Position numbers and translations under genes: made by a program
From: Lysinibacillus sp. B2A1
GTDB taxonomy: Bacteria > Bacillota > Bacilli > Bacillales_A > Planococcaceae
Direction of reading: 5' to 3'
NCBI GenBank assembly: GCA_002973635.1
Contig: CP027224.1
Span: 3,358,501 to 3,422,500 of the forward strand
Length of the DNA: 64,000 bases
Notes under the pieces: model-generated
The model's database searches: none
The model's input: the letters and a program-made list of their open reading frames with translations, nothing else
Told to the model about the DNA's origin: nothing
Shown: positions 7,611 through 16,779 of the stretch, one piece after another
How positions within the stretch are numbered: the stretch's first letter is position 1
Layout of the letters: each line of letters opens with the position of its first letter

Positions 7611-8444
7611 ATGATACTTTATGAAAATGAATTAAAAGGAATACTTAAGGACATAAAAAATGGCAGGAAAATAGAGCATCAAGAGGAGCAAGCCCAACTT
7701 ATAAAATCCATGATAATACATATTGGCTCATTAGATAGTGAGCTGAGGGATGAATTAATTTATGGAACATTTTATGAATGGATACTCGAAAAAAATCTTA
7801 TAAATCATACACTGTTAAAGGAGCTTTTGAATGAATGTATAAATCATTTATTATATAAGGGTATTGAAGAAAATGAATCAGATTTAGTGTTTACAAGATC
7901 ATTTACATCTCTCTTAATTGCACTTATTTTGAATAGGGATAATCAAGATGATTTTTTATCTGCTGAAATAATAGCTGAAGTAAAAGAGAAATTAGTAGCC
8001 TATTTATCAGAGGAAAGAGATGTCAGAGGATATGTACCGGTCAAAGGGTGGGCCCACAGTGTGGCACATATGGCTGATACAATAGATGAATTGGTGAAAA
8101 ATCCAAAATTAAATAGAATATTTTTTATCCAAATTGTCAATGCATTGTGGAGCACCATTATTTTTCAAGCAAACCATGCCTTTATTCACGATGAGGATGA
8201 AAGACTATTAGCTCCTATTTTTGCCATGCTTGAGTTGGGTTTACAAGAACGAGAAATTGTAAAATTATTACGACAATTACCAAATGATTTAACGGAAAGG
8301 CAGTCACAGCTTGATGAGCAGCATTACAGAATATTATTGTTTAATTGTAAAACATTTTTAAAAAGCTTTTATATCCAAACATGTAGTAAGCCTCAGCATA
8401 CAGTACTTCATAAAAGCATTGAGGCATGTCTAGAAGTATTATAA
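7611..8444 (+). CDS. DUF2785 family protein
   Basis: 277 residues, almost entirely predicted helical. The central segment G-Y-V-P-V-K-G-W-A-H-S-V-A-H-M-A-D (residues about 143-159) matches the signature I associate with DUF2785, a HEAT-like helical family of unknown function in Firmicutes. The ATG at 7611 has AAGGAGAAA upstream, 9 bp after the preceding stop. It is the last gene of a three-gene operon; downstream comes the promoter and T-box leader of ileS. No catalytic residues can be assigned beyond the conserved K-G-W-A-H-x-x-A-H. Confidence 0.7.
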   Translation: MILYENELKGILKDIKNGRKIEHQEEQAQLIKSMIIHIGSLDSELRDELIYGTFYEWILEKNLINHTLLKELLNECINHLLYKGIEENESDLVFTRSFTSLLIALILNRDNQDDFLSAEIIAEVKEKLVAYLSEERDVRGYVPVKGWAHSVAHMADTIDELVKNPKLNRIFFIQIVNALWSTIIFQANHAFIHDEDERLLAPIFAMLELGLQEREIVKLLRQLPNDLTERQSQLDEQHYRILLFNCKTFLKSFYIQTCSKPQHTVLHKSIEACLEVL

Positions 8445-8458
8445 GGATTTTGAAAATG

Positions 8459-8487
8459 TTGACAGACAAAAATTACTTTGTTAAGAT
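8459..8487 (+). promoter_or_regulatory. Sigma-A-type promoter for the ileS leader
   Basis: TTGACA at 8459-8464 and TAAGAT at 8482-8487 are separated by 17 bp. The start of transcription would fall just before stem I of the T-box. Confidence 0.65.
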
Positions 8488-8519
8488 GAATGACAATAAA
8501 AGCATACAAATTCGTTGAT

Positions 8520-8763
8520 GAGAAAGAGTAGTGTTTCATTTTGTTCTACAGAGAGCCGACATTTGTGGTGAAAGTCGGTGTGCAAGTGTTACATGAAAAT
8601 CCTCTCTGAGAAGATTAGCCGAATATAGTAGGTTAATCCGGGTGTCTACCGTTAAAAAGAACACGTATGATTGTACGTTGCTAAGTGCTATTGAATGATG
8701 TGTCAATAGAATTAGGGTGGTATTCGCGGTTAACCCCGTCCCTTACTTGGGACGGGGTTTTTT
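8520..8763 (+). promoter_or_regulatory. T-box riboswitch (isoleucine) controlling ileS
   Basis: The T-box sequence AGGGTGGTATTCGCGG (8714-8729) is followed by a terminator hairpin (ACCCCGTCCC / GGGACGGGGT) and a T-run ending near 8763. Stem I pairs CAGAGAG (about 8549) with CTCTCTG (about 8604), and includes the AGCCGAC / GTCGG element. The triplet ATC just before CTCTCTG is the likely specifier codon, which reads isoleucine and agrees with the downstream gene. Uncharged tRNA-Ile would favour the antiterminator and switch ileS on. Confidence 0.88.
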
Positions 8764-8804
8764 GTATGCCTTTTATACAAATGGATTGTATAGGAGGAAA
8801 TCAC

Positions 8805-11800
8805 ATGCAAGTGAAAAAGAAAATAGAAACAACTGTAGAAAGAGAATTACGAATTCGCACATTATGGGAGCAAGAAGGATCGTTCCAGGCAACTGTTGCA
8901 AATCGTTCTGGCCATAAGCCTTTTGTATTTTACGAAGGACCACCAACAGCGAATGGATTACCCCATGTGGGTCACGCATTTGGTAGAACGATTAAAGATG
9001 TCGTTGCTCGCTATAAAACCATGCAAGGCTATTTCGTGGAACGTAAAGCGGGATGGGATACACATGGTTTACCTGTAGAATTAGGGGTAGAAAAAAAGCT
9101 AGGTATCTCTGGGAAACACGAAATCGAGAAATATGGTGTTGAACAATTTATCAAGGAATGTAAAAGAAGTGTCTTTACCTATGAAAAAAAATGGCGCTCC
9201 TTTACAGAACAACTAGGCTATTGGATTGATATGGATGATCCCTATTTAACACTTAGTAATGAGTATATCGAATCCGTATGGCATATTTTAAGCCATGTGC
9301 ACAAGGAAAAGCTTTTATATAAAGGGCATCGTGTGTCACCATATTGCCCTAGCTGTCAAACATCATTAAGCTCTCACGAAGTGGCACAAGGCTATAAGGA
9401 TGTTAAGGATTTATCTGTAACAGCGATGTTTAAGCTTAAGGAGAAGGACGAATATTTTCTTGGCTGGACAACAACGCCATGGACTTTGCCTGCTAATGTT
9501 GCGTTGGCAATGAACCCAGAGCTTACGTATGTGCGTGTGAAGCAAGGCGAAAAAGTGTATATTCTAGCAAAAACACTTATCAACAAAGTTTTTACTGAAC
9601 CTGTGGAAGTGTTAAGTGAGCATTATGGTCGTGAATTTGAAGGCATATCCTACACTCCACCTTTTTCATACGTTACAGTTGAGAAAGGGCATATTGTTGT
9701 ACTAGCAGATTATGTGACAGAGCATAGTGGAACCGGCATCGTGCATATTGCACCTGCCTATGGAGAGGACGACTATAAAGCAGTTCAGCAAAATGGTCTG
9801 TCATTTGTCAACGTTGTGGATGGAAAAGGTTGTTATACAGAAGAGGTGCCAGAGCTAGTCGGTCAATTTGTCAAAGAATGTGATGTCGACATTATTAAAA
9901 TGCTTGCTAAAAAGGAGCTTTTATTTGATAAGGAAAAGTATGAGCATAGCTATCCTCATTGCTGGCGCTGTGATTCACCATTACTTTATTATGCAACAGA
10001 TAGCTGGTTTATCAAAATGTCAGCCTTAAAAGAAAAGCTTTTAGAAAATAATGAGCAGGTCACATGGTATCCAGAGCATATTAAACATGGCAGATTCGGA
10101 AATTTCTTAGAAAACTTAGTGGACTGGAATATTAGCCGTAATCGCTATTGGGGCACACCTCTTAATGTATGGATTTGTCAGGATTGTGGTCATGAAGAAG
10201 CACCAAATAGTATTCCTGCTTTAAAGAAATTAGCGAAGGGTACTTTACAGGATGTCGAGCTTCATAAGCCATATATCGACGAGATTATTTGTAGTTGTCC
10301 AAAATGTAAAGGTGAGATGGAACGTACACCAGAAGTAATTGATGTATGGTTTGATAGTGGTTCCATGCCATTTGCGCAGCAACATTATCCTTTTGGAGAC
10401 CTTGCTACTTTTAACAATCAATTTCCTGCTGATGTGGTCATCGAAGGCATTGACCAAACACGAGGCTTTTTCTATAGTTTATTAGCGGTTTCGACTTTAT
10501 TTACAGGAAAGGCACCATATAAAAAAGTACTTTCCTTAGGGCATGTTCTAGATGAACACGGACAGAAAATGTCGAAAAGTAAAGGAAATGCATTAGAGCC
10601 AGTTGAATTAATTGAACAATATGGAGCGGATGCTTTGCGATGGTCATTTTTAGTTGACAGTTCACCCTGGAATCCGAAACGTTTTTCAAAGAAAATTGTT
10701 ATGGACGCGAAATCAAAGCTTGTCGATACATTGGATAATACATTTAAATTTTATCAGTTGTACGCAGAGATCGATGGCTTTGAGTACAATGCAAATAATA
10801 CTGGCACACGTACAAATTTAGATCATTGGATATTGTCTCGTTTACATCATACAATTCAGCTTGTGACAAAATATATGGACGATTTTCAATTTACACAGGC
10901 AACACGAGAAATCGGAAGGCTTGTGGAAGAGCTAAGTAATTGGTATATCCGACGCTCACGTGCAAGATTTTGGGCCAATGGGCTGTCAGAGGACAAACGG
11001 GGAGCATTTAGTACACTATATGAGTTACTAACAACAATTTGTCAATTGTTAGCACCATTCACACCATTTATTGCGGAAGATTTGTATCGACAATTATATG
11101 GGGAAAGCGTGCATTTACAAGACTACCCAAAATATAATGAAGCACTTGTTAATGCGAGCCTCGAAAAAGAAATGCAATCTATTTTAACAATCGTAGAATT
11201 AGGGCGTAGCGTTCGTAATAGTCAAGGGATCAAGGTCAAGCAGCCATTAAGCGAAATCATTGTCTCTGTTGATGGAGTATTAACAGATTTTCAACCGTAT
11301 AGCGAGCTTGTGAAAGACGAATTAAATATAAAAGAATGTTTATGGACAAATGATTTTTCAGCATACGAAACGGTTCATTATAAACTGAACTTTAAAACAG
11401 CAGGGGCCATATTTGGAGCAAAAGTGAATAAAGTAAAAAATTACGTTATGAATTTAAATGATCAAGAAAAACGTGAATTACAGCAAACAGATGAGGTAAC
11501 ATTTACGATTGAAGGGGAACAGCTAACCTTGTTAAAGGAACATGTTTTAATGGAATCGATGGTAAAGGATCAATATATTATAGCCGAAGATGCCTCATGT
11601 CGAATCCTTATAAATGTTCACCTTACAGCAAGCTTACTAGAGGAAGGGCAAATAAGAGAATTAATTCGCACAATCCAAGATACACGTAAAAAATGGCAAC
11701 TACCAGTAGAGCAGTATGTTTCAATTTCAATAGCTGGAAATACTAAAGCAACGTCTATTATCCAGCAGCACGAAGCGTTATTAAAAGCAAATGTGTTGTT

Positions 11801-11897
11801 ACATGATATTGATTATGTGAGTGATGGTCATAGTGAACGCTATATTGAAACAGATATGTTTAATGAAAAGATCACCATTTATTTTAACAATCTTTAA
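8805..11897 (+). CDS. ileS: Isoleucyl-tRNA synthetase, type 2 (IleS2)
   Basis: 1030 residues from ATG 8805, which has TAGGAGGAAA upstream; frames starting at 8685 lie inside the T-box leader. The class I signature P-H-V-G-H is near residue 53-57, and K-M-S-K-S-K-G-N near 585-592. A large editing (CP1) domain lies between them, with [14 protein letters not shown] near 223. Metal-type cysteine pairs occur (C-P-S-C, C-W-R-C, C-Q-D-C, C-P-K-C). The length and the long C-terminal domain resemble eukaryotic-type IleS2 rather than the roughly 920-residue IleS1. IleS2 enzymes are known to resist mupirocin. Here the HxGH motif is canonical. Whether an ileS1 also exists cannot be seen in this window. 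Confidence 0.93.
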   Translation: MQVKKKIETTVERELRIRTLWEQEGSFQATVANRSGHKPFVFYEGPPTANGLPHVGHAFGRTIKDVVARYKTMQGYFVERKAGWDTHGLPVELGVEKKLGISGKHEIEKYGVEQFIKECKRSVFTYEKKWRSFTEQLGYWIDMDDPYLTLSNEYIESVWHILSHVHKEKLLYKGHRVSPYCPSCQTSLSSHEVAQGYKDVKDLSVTAMFKLKEKDEYFLGWTTTPWTLPANVALAMNPELTYVRVKQGEKVYILAKTLINKVFTEPVEVLSEHYGREFEGISYTPPFSYVTVEKGHIVVLADYVTEHSGTGIVHIAPAYGEDDYKAVQQNGLSFVNVVDGKGCYTEEVPELVGQFVKECDVDIIKMLAKKELLFDKEKYEHSYPHCWRCDSPLLYYATDSWFIKMSALKEKLLENNEQVTWYPEHIKHGRFGNFLENLVDWNISRNRYWGTPLNVWICQDCGHEEAPNSIPALKKLAKGTLQDVELHKPYIDEIICSCPKCKGEMERTPEVIDVWFDSGSMPFAQQHYPFGDLATFNNQFPADVVIEGIDQTRGFFYSLLAVSTLFTGKAPYKKVLSLGHVLDEHGQKMSKSKGNALEPVELIEQYGADALRWSFLVDSSPWNPKRFSKKIVMDAKSKLVDTLDNTFKFYQLYAEIDGFEYNANNTGTRTNLDHWILSRLHHTIQLVTKYMDDFQFTQATREIGRLVEELSNWYIRRSRARFWANGLSEDKRGAFSTLYELLTTICQLLAPFTPFIAEDLYRQLYGESVHLQDYPKYNEALVNASLEKEMQSILTIVELGRSVRNSQGIKVKQPLSEIIVSVDGVLTDFQPYSELVKDELNIKECLWTNDFSAYETVHYKLNFKTAGAIFGAKVNKVKNYVMNLNDQEKRELQQTDEVTFTIEGEQLTLLKEHVLMESMVKDQYIIAEDASCRILINVHLTASLLEEGQIRELIRTIQDTRKKWQLPVEQYVSISIAGNTKATSIIQQHEALLKANVLLHDIDYVSDGHSERYIETDMFNEKITIYFNNL

Positions 11898-11926
11898 TTC
11901 ACAAGAAATTTAGCAACCCCCAAGTC

Positions 11927-12134
11927 CGCTCAGGTTGCTAGGAAAAGTGCTCTGATAACTCCGAAATCTGCTCAGGTAGCTAGGAGAAATGCTCAGGTAA
12001 GCTCAGAAACTGCTCAGGTCGTAAGAAAAAGTGCTCGGGTAACCTCAGAATCCGCTCAGGTCTTGAGAAAATATGCTCGGGTAACCCAAAAAAACGCTCA
12101 GGTAACCAAAATAGGAAATATCCTGAGCGTTTTT
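11927..12134 (+). repeat. Exact-period 21-bp tandem array, 9 units plus one inverted half-unit (family A, copy 2)
   Basis: Units start at 11927, 11948, 11969, 11990, 12011, 12032, 12053, 12074 and 12095, all exactly 21 bp apart. The consensus is YGCTCRGGTAaCyn followed by a variable GAAAn tail. In the frame that directly follows the ileS stop codon, there is no further stop until TAA at about 12151. This reads as repeated heptapeptides such as A-Q-V-A-R-K-S, A-Q-V-V-R-K-S and A-R-V-T-Q-K-N. No start codon or ribosome site of its own is seen before the repeats. The last unit pairs with CCTGAGCG at 12122-12129 to make a terminator. Confidence 0.93.
12088..12134. terminator. Terminator built from the last 21-bp repeat unit, between ileS and lysE-like gene
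   Basis: AAAAACGCTCAGG (12090-12102) pairs perfectly with CCTGAGCGTTTTT (12122-12134), a 13-bp stem with poly-A and poly-T flanks. It can therefore stop transcription from both converging genes. Confidence 0.8.
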
Positions 12135-12143
12135 ATGCCAAAA

Positions 12144-12746
12144 TTACAATAAACCATTCAGCAGATATAAAGCTGTAGCCCAGATAAAGATAGCAGAACA
12201 TTTATTAAAAATACTCATTATTTTCCCTGAGCTATCGATTTTTTTGAAAAAGGCTCCAGCAATGGTAAGACCAAAAAACCATATCCAAGAAATCAATACA
12301 CATGCAGCAGTAAACAATATTTGCTCCGTGTCACTATATTTTAAAGCACTTGTCCCAATTACACCAATTGTATCTAAAATGGCATGTGGATTTAAAAGTG
12401 AGACAGAGAGCGCAAATAAAATTTGTTTTTTCCTAGGAAGTGCTTCGCTATTATCAGCTGTGGTTGGGGTGGAGCGCCATATTGTATAGCCCATATAAAG
12501 TAAGAAAAGGATACCAACCGTCATTAAGGCAACTCGAAGCCACGCAAATTGCAATACGATAATAGACAAACCGAATACTGCAAGCAGAATCAGAAGCGTA
12601 TCACAAATTGCGGCTGTGATGCTCGCAGGAAAGGCTCGAACTAGATGTGGCTGTGTTGCACCCTGTGAAAAGACAAAGACATTTTGTACGCCTAATGGCA
12701 AAATAAGTCCAAATGCTAAAATCATTCCATGAATAAATGCTTCCAA
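12144..12746 (-). CDS. LysE/ArgO family amino-acid exporter
   Basis: 200 residues with five to six membrane segments. The N-terminal G-M-I-L-A-F-G-L-I-L-P-L-G-V-Q-N-V-F-V-F is the LysE/RhtB-type first helix with the conserved P-x-G-x-x-x signature. S-L-L-N-P-H-A-I-L-D-T near residue 113 is the second family motif. The start is TTG at 12746 after AGGAGGG. Members export basic amino acids or homoserine-type substrates. It is divergent from a MocR regulator at 12855, a common pairing in which the regulator controls the exporter, so the exporter's substrate probably relates to the amino acid or amine that binds the PLP domain. Confidence 0.88.
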   Translation of the reverse strand: MEAFIHGMILAFGLILPLGVQNVFVFSQGATQPHLVRAFPASITAAICDTLLILLAVFGLSIIVLQFAWLRVALMTVGILFLLYMGYTIWRSTPTTADNSEALPRKKQILFALSVSLLNPHAILDTIGVIGTSALKYSDTEQILFTAACVLISWIWFFGLTIAGAFFKKIDSSGKIMSIFNKCSAIFIWATALYLLNGLL

Positions 12747-12773
12747 TAAAATTCCCTCCTTTCACTAAACATT

Positions 12774-12834
12774 CTAGTTATGTTATAACTAAAAGAAAAC
12801 GACCAATTGGATGGTTTTTTTACCACCCAATTTT
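12774..12834. promoter_or_regulatory. Candidate operators in the lysE/mocR divergent region
   Basis: Two inverted repeats lie between the divergent genes: TAGTTA-n5-TAACTA near 12774-12790, and AATTGGnTGGT / ACCAnCCAATT near 12805-12832. MocR-type proteins bind repeats in such shared regions. The palindromes are visible; the binding protein is inferred. Confidence 0.45.
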
Positions 12835-12854
12835 AACTGTTTGAGGTGATATAA

Positions 12855-14309
12855 ATGAGCTGGCAGCCAATTAAACAAGGCGAAATGACGTTACAGCAGC
12901 AAATTATCCAATGGATTACAGGTCATATTGAGCGAGGTGATTGGGTAGCAGGAACAAAGCTACCAACACAAAGGCAGCTTGCCATGCAATTTGGAGTCAA
13001 TCGCAGTACCGTACAGCAGGCATTAGATGAATTGAAGGCAACTGGCATACTAAAAGCCAAGGTTGGCTCAGGTATTTATGTAGCTGATAATTCCTGGCAT
13101 TCGTTAATTACACAAACACAACCTAATTGGCAAAAGTTTATAGACACTAGTCTTCATAAGCCCAATTACCATACCATTCAATTAATCAATGAATATGAGC
13201 AGCGCGATGATGTCATTCGTTTGGGAACTGGAGAGCTTGCACCGAGTCTACTGCCAACAGCTGATATAGAAGCATCACTGAAGGAGCTTTCTTTGCAGCC
13301 GAAAGCGTTAGGCTATTCATCGCCTCAAGGTAATGACAGGCTACGAGCTGCAATTTGTGAATATGTGAAAAAAAGAGGCATCCATGTGCAGCCTCAAAAT
13401 ATTTGTATTGTTTCAGGCGCACTTCAGGCATTGCAGCTGATTGCTGTTGGATTGCTTGAGCAGGGCGCTATTGTGTTCCAGGACCAAACTTCTTATTTAA
13501 ATTCAGTGCATCCCTTTCAGTCGGTGGGTATGCAAATGATGGCTATCCATAGAGGTGAACAGCTTGCCCAAACATTGGCTCAACAAAAAAGAAAAAGACA
13601 GGCTGTGTTTTATGCTGTTCCTACGTTAAACAATCCAACTGGTGAGGTATGGACAATGCAAGAAAAAAGGCAACTTTACGAAGCGTGTAAAGCGTCTCGC
13701 ATTCCTATTATTGAAGATGACGTTTATCATGAATTGCTCTTTGAAGCGACAACACCTCCAATTAAATCAATGGATGATAGTGGGCAAGTCCTTTATATTG
13801 GAAGCGTCTCGAAAACCTTAAGCCCTGGACTTCGTATAGGCTGGCTAATTGGTCCAACGACAGTGATTGAACGATTAGCAGATATAAAGATGCAAACAGA
13901 TTACGGTTCAAGTGCCATCTCGCAGGAAATTGTCTTACATTGGCTGCAATCTGGTAAATATGAAAGACATATTGAAGACTTACGCCAAAAATTACAGCGA
14001 AGGGCACATTATGTAGAGACTATTTTAAAAGAAAAATTCAATGATTTGGCTGACTGGAGCAAGCCAAAGGGAGGCTTTTATATTTGGCTAAAGTTTTATA
14101 AGCCCATCGTTGATAAAGAGTTATTTACCAAGCTATTATACCGACAAGTTCTTATCAATCCTGGCTATATTTATGATCCACAGGATGCCCATCATATCAG
14201 ATTGTCCTATGCCTATGCTACCTATGAAGAATTACAGAGTGGCCTGGAAATATTACATGAATGTGTAGTAGCAGTGGTTGAAAAACGGAATGAAAAAACG
14301 CCATTTTGA
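12855..14309 (+). CDS. MocR-type regulator (GntR HTH fused to class I aminotransferase)
   Basis: 484 residues. The N-terminal GntR winged helix (residues about 12-80) shows L-P-T-Q-R-Q-L-A-x-x-F-G-V-N-R-S-T-V-Q-Q-A-L-D-E-L. A linker leads to a fold-type I aminotransferase-like domain (about 115-470), with V-S-G-A-L-Q-A-L-Q, N-N-P-T-G-E-V-W, and the PLP-binding lysine in I-G-S-V-S-K-T-L-S-P-G-L-R-I-G-W. MocR proteins use bound PLP or a PLP-substrate adduct to regulate transcription rather than to transaminate. The divergent LysE-type exporter is the probable target. The ATG at 12855 has TTTGAGGTG upstream. Confidence 0.92.
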   Translation: MSWQPIKQGEMTLQQQIIQWITGHIERGDWVAGTKLPTQRQLAMQFGVNRSTVQQALDELKATGILKAKVGSGIYVADNSWHSLITQTQPNWQKFIDTSLHKPNYHTIQLINEYEQRDDVIRLGTGELAPSLLPTADIEASLKELSLQPKALGYSSPQGNDRLRAAICEYVKKRGIHVQPQNICIVSGALQALQLIAVGLLEQGAIVFQDQTSYLNSVHPFQSVGMQMMAIHRGEQLAQTLAQQKRKRQAVFYAVPTLNNPTGEVWTMQEKRQLYEACKASRIPIIEDDVYHELLFEATTPPIKSMDDSGQVLYIGSVSKTLSPGLRIGWLIGPTTVIERLADIKMQTDYGSSAISQEIVLHWLQSGKYERHIEDLRQKLQRRAHYVETILKEKFNDLADWSKPKGGFYIWLKFYKPIVDKELFTKLLYRQVLINPGYIYDPQDAHHIRLSYAYATYEELQSGLEILHECVVAVVEKRNEKTPF

Positions 14310-14398
14310 AAAAAGATTCAAAAATCTTAGTGTGTTCTTTTATATTCTTACTAAAGAGATTTACGTTTAGTATTCAATTTAAAAGGAAATTGTTGAAG

Positions 14399-14437
14399 GC
14401 AGAGATATTGCAATAAATAACGTCTCTGCTTTTTTAT
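14399..14437 (+). terminator. Terminator after the MocR gene
   Basis: GCAGAGAT-n15-CGTCTCTGC followed by TTTTTT, about 90 bp past the stop codon. Confidence 0.7.
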
Positions 14438-14611
14438 TATTGTAAAATCATTTTTCCGGTATAGAAAAGTTGCGAAACAAGAAATAGAGTGTTACTATTA
14501 TCTCGATTTCAAGATAAAAGAATTCAAACCTTTTGCGCCATTTTGAAGGTGGGATATAGAAATGAGTTTTTAAATAGGTTCCTTACTTCAAATAAAAAGG
14601 AGGAAGAAGCA

Positions 14612-15154
14612 ATGGCAGAATTAATTATTGGCATCATTATTGGATCAACTCGTGAAGGGCGTGTAAGTCCATAGGTAGCACAATGGGTAAAGAAAATAGC
14701 AGATCAACGAGGAGATGCGAAATATACAGTAATTGATATTGCAGATTACAAATTACCTCTACTAGGTGAAGCGGAGCAAGATGCTTCAGGTGCACAAGCT
14801 TGGTCAGAAGCTATTGCCAAACAGGATGGATTTGTGTTCATCGTACAAGAATACAATCATTCCATTAAAGGCGCTTTAAAAAATGCATTAGATTATTTAC
14901 GTGAAGAGTGGAATAACAAAGCTGCAGGGATTGTATCCTTTGGCTCTGTAGGTGGTGCTCGTGCTGCAGAACATTTACGTGGCATTCTAGGAGAGCTTTT
15001 AATCGCAGATGTACGCGTTCACCCTGCATTATCACTATTCACAGATTATGAAAATGGTACAGACTTTAAACCAAAAGCTGTACAAACTGATTCAGTCAAT
15101 CAAATGTTAGACCAACTAATTCCGTGGTCTAAAGCGTTATATACAATTCGTTAA
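14612..15154 (+). pseudogene. NADPH-dependent FMN reductase family gene with an in-frame TAG
   Basis: From ATG 14612 (AAGGAGGAAGAAGC ribosome site) the frame reads M-A-E-L-I-I-G-I-I-I-G-S-T-R-E-G-R-V-S-P, then TAG at 14672-14674, then continues without shift to TAA at 15154. The whole is 181 codons, the normal size of flavodoxin-like NADPH-dependent FMN reductases. The G-S-T-R-x-x-R loop binds the FMN phosphate, and the later P-E-Y-N-H-S-type motif (Q-E-Y-N-H-S-I-K-G-A-L-K-N) is the flavin-ring loop. Family members usually have E, K or Q at the stop position, so one substitution explains it. It precedes bdhA by 40 bp. A fragment from ATG 14834 would lack the FMN-phosphate loop. Confidence 0.85.
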
Positions 15155-15194
15155 ATATCATGAGAAATGACAACAAAATTTGGAGGAATGAAAA

Positions 15195-16244
15195 ATGAAA
15201 GCAGCAGTATGGTATGGTCAAAAAGATATTCGAGTAGAAGAAAGAGAATTAAAACCATTAAAAGACAATGAAGTAACTGTTCGTGTAGCATGGGCAGGTA
15301 TTTGTGGTTCAGATTTACATGAATATCAAGAAGGGCCTGTTTTTGTACCAGTCGACGCACCAGATGCATTAACTGGCGAAATTGCTCCGATTACAATGGG
15401 TCATGAATTTGCAGGAGTCGTAGAAAAAGTAGGTCCTGCTGTTACAAAATACAAAGTAGGGGACCGTGTAGTCATTAACCCTACAATTACTCATGGAAAC
15501 AAACCAGAAGACATTGACAGCTATGATGGTTTTAGCTTTATCGGCTTACATGGTGATGGTGGTTTTACTAAATTTGCAAATGCGCCAGAGCATAATATTT
15601 ATAAATTACCAGATACATTAACGCTACAGGATGGTGCTTTAGTAGAGCCTACTGCTGTGGCTGTACAAGCAATTAAAGAAAGTGGTATGCAATTTGGTGA
15701 CACAGTGGCCATCTTTGGTGCTGGTCCAATCGGCTTATTAACAACAATTGCAGCAAAAGCAGCTGGCGCAAGCAAAATATTTGTCTTTGACTTATCAGAA
15801 ACACGTCTTGAAAAAGCGAAAGAGCTTGGGGCTACAGAAGTATTTAACTCTGGAAAAATCAATCCAGTGGACGCGGTAAAACAACATGCTCCAGATGGAG
15901 TCGATGTTACGTTTGAAGTTGCAGGTGTTGCACCAACGTTTAAATCATCCATTGATGTAACTCGTGCTCGTGGTACAGTTGTTATCGTATCCATTTTTGC
16001 TCATTCGATTGAGTGGAACCCAATGCAACTAACAAACACAGGTGTTAAAGTAACTTCAACTATTGCTTATACACCAACTTCATTCCAGCAAACAGTTGAT
16101 TTAATGGGTACTGGACAATTAAAACCACAAGGGATCATTACTTCTCAAATTGAACTAGATGATATCGTAGAAAAAGGATTTGAAGCATTAACAAATGACA
16201 AATCTCAAGCGAAAATTTTAGTTAAATTAAGTGGAGAAATGTAA
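15195..16244 (+). CDS. bdhA: (R,R)-2,3-butanediol dehydrogenase-type zinc alcohol dehydrogenase
   Basis: 349 residues of the medium-chain dehydrogenase family. Catalytic zinc ligands are visible in A-G-I-C-G-S-D-L-H-E-Y (Cys near 37) and T-M-G-H-E-F-A-G (His-Glu near 70). The Rossmann motif G-A-G-P-I-G-L-L lies near 177-184. The D-A-P-D-A-L-T-G insertion before the G-H-E motif is typical of butanediol dehydrogenases of the BdhA type, which interconvert acetoin and 2,3-butanediol with NAD(H). No structural-zinc four-cysteine loop is seen, also typical. The ATG has TTGGAGGAATG upstream. It follows the FMN reductase pseudogene by 40 bp and could once have been cotranscribed with it. Confidence 0.87.
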   Translation: MKAAVWYGQKDIRVEERELKPLKDNEVTVRVAWAGICGSDLHEYQEGPVFVPVDAPDALTGEIAPITMGHEFAGVVEKVGPAVTKYKVGDRVVINPTITHGNKPEDIDSYDGFSFIGLHGDGGFTKFANAPEHNIYKLPDTLTLQDGALVEPTAVAVQAIKESGMQFGDTVAIFGAGPIGLLTTIAAKAAGASKIFVFDLSETRLEKAKELGATEVFNSGKINPVDAVKQHAPDGVDVTFEVAGVAPTFKSSIDVTRARGTVVIVSIFAHSIEWNPMQLTNTGVKVTSTIAYTPTSFQQTVDLMGTGQLKPQGIITSQIELDDIVEKGFEALTNDKSQAKILVKLSGEM

Positions 16245-16279
16245 TTCATTTAATTTTGGTTTATGATATAAGCACAGCA

Positions 16280-16309
16280 AGAAGGTAGCCGTAAATAGGC
16301 TACCTTCTA
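16280..16309 (+). terminator. Hairpin after bdhA, identical to a second copy at 17026-17055
   Basis: AGAAGGTAGCC-gtaaat-AGGCTACCTTCT is a near-perfect 11-bp stem with a short loop 36 bp after bdhA. No strong T-run follows. The 30-bp unit recurs exactly at 17026-17055. Confidence 0.7.
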
Positions 16310-16364
16310 CATAGTGTTGAAAAACTAAATGGCCAAGGGACTCTTTGTGAATATTTAGTCAAAA

Positions 16365-16500
16365 TGAAGGTGATTTCCGTTCCAGGCTACTCGCTTTCCA
16401 GTGGGCGAGCGACGAGCCGCTTCCTGCGCTGACGCTCCGTGCAGGGTCTCGTCTGTCTCGCTATCCCACAGGAGTCGAGTAGCCTTACACTCCAATCAGC
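16365..16500 (-). repeat. GC-rich dispersed repeat, copy 1 (inverted relative to 16780-16950)
   Basis: This 135-bp block is far richer in G+C than its surroundings. Its reverse complement shares TGATTGGAGTGTA, GACTCCTnnGGGA, GAGACCCTG, AGCGGCTCrTCG and GGAACGGArATCA with the block at 16780-16950, in the same order. Similar GC-rich intergenic blocks are common, to my recollection, in Bacillaceae genomes. No protein is encoded. Confidence 0.75.
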
Positions 16501-16779
16501 AATAGTGTAGAACTTTAAATATTTTCTTCCCTCAAAAGTAAAGTAAGCCTGTTACATACCAGCATTAAATGGATAGAATAGTGGCACAATTCTATAGTGC
16601 TCATTTTAAATATAAAACTACTTTGTCACTTTACATAAAGCCACTATATTGCTGAAGCTGCTTTCCCATAGAAAAATGTTACCAAAGCTCCATTTTTTCG
16701 CAACATAGTGATGTCTAAGACTTCAATTTATTACTATAAATTTGTATGAAATACCAGAAGAAAATATACTATGAGCAGT

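Noticed and set aside
8685..8804. Upstream extension of ileS by 40 codons
   Set aside because: This stretch contains the T-box sequence and terminator hairpin. The AGGAGG-preceded ATG at 8805 is the true start.
11927..12134. CRISPR array
   Set aside because: The 21-bp units are contiguous, with variable tails and no separate unique spacers of constant length. No cas genes are present.
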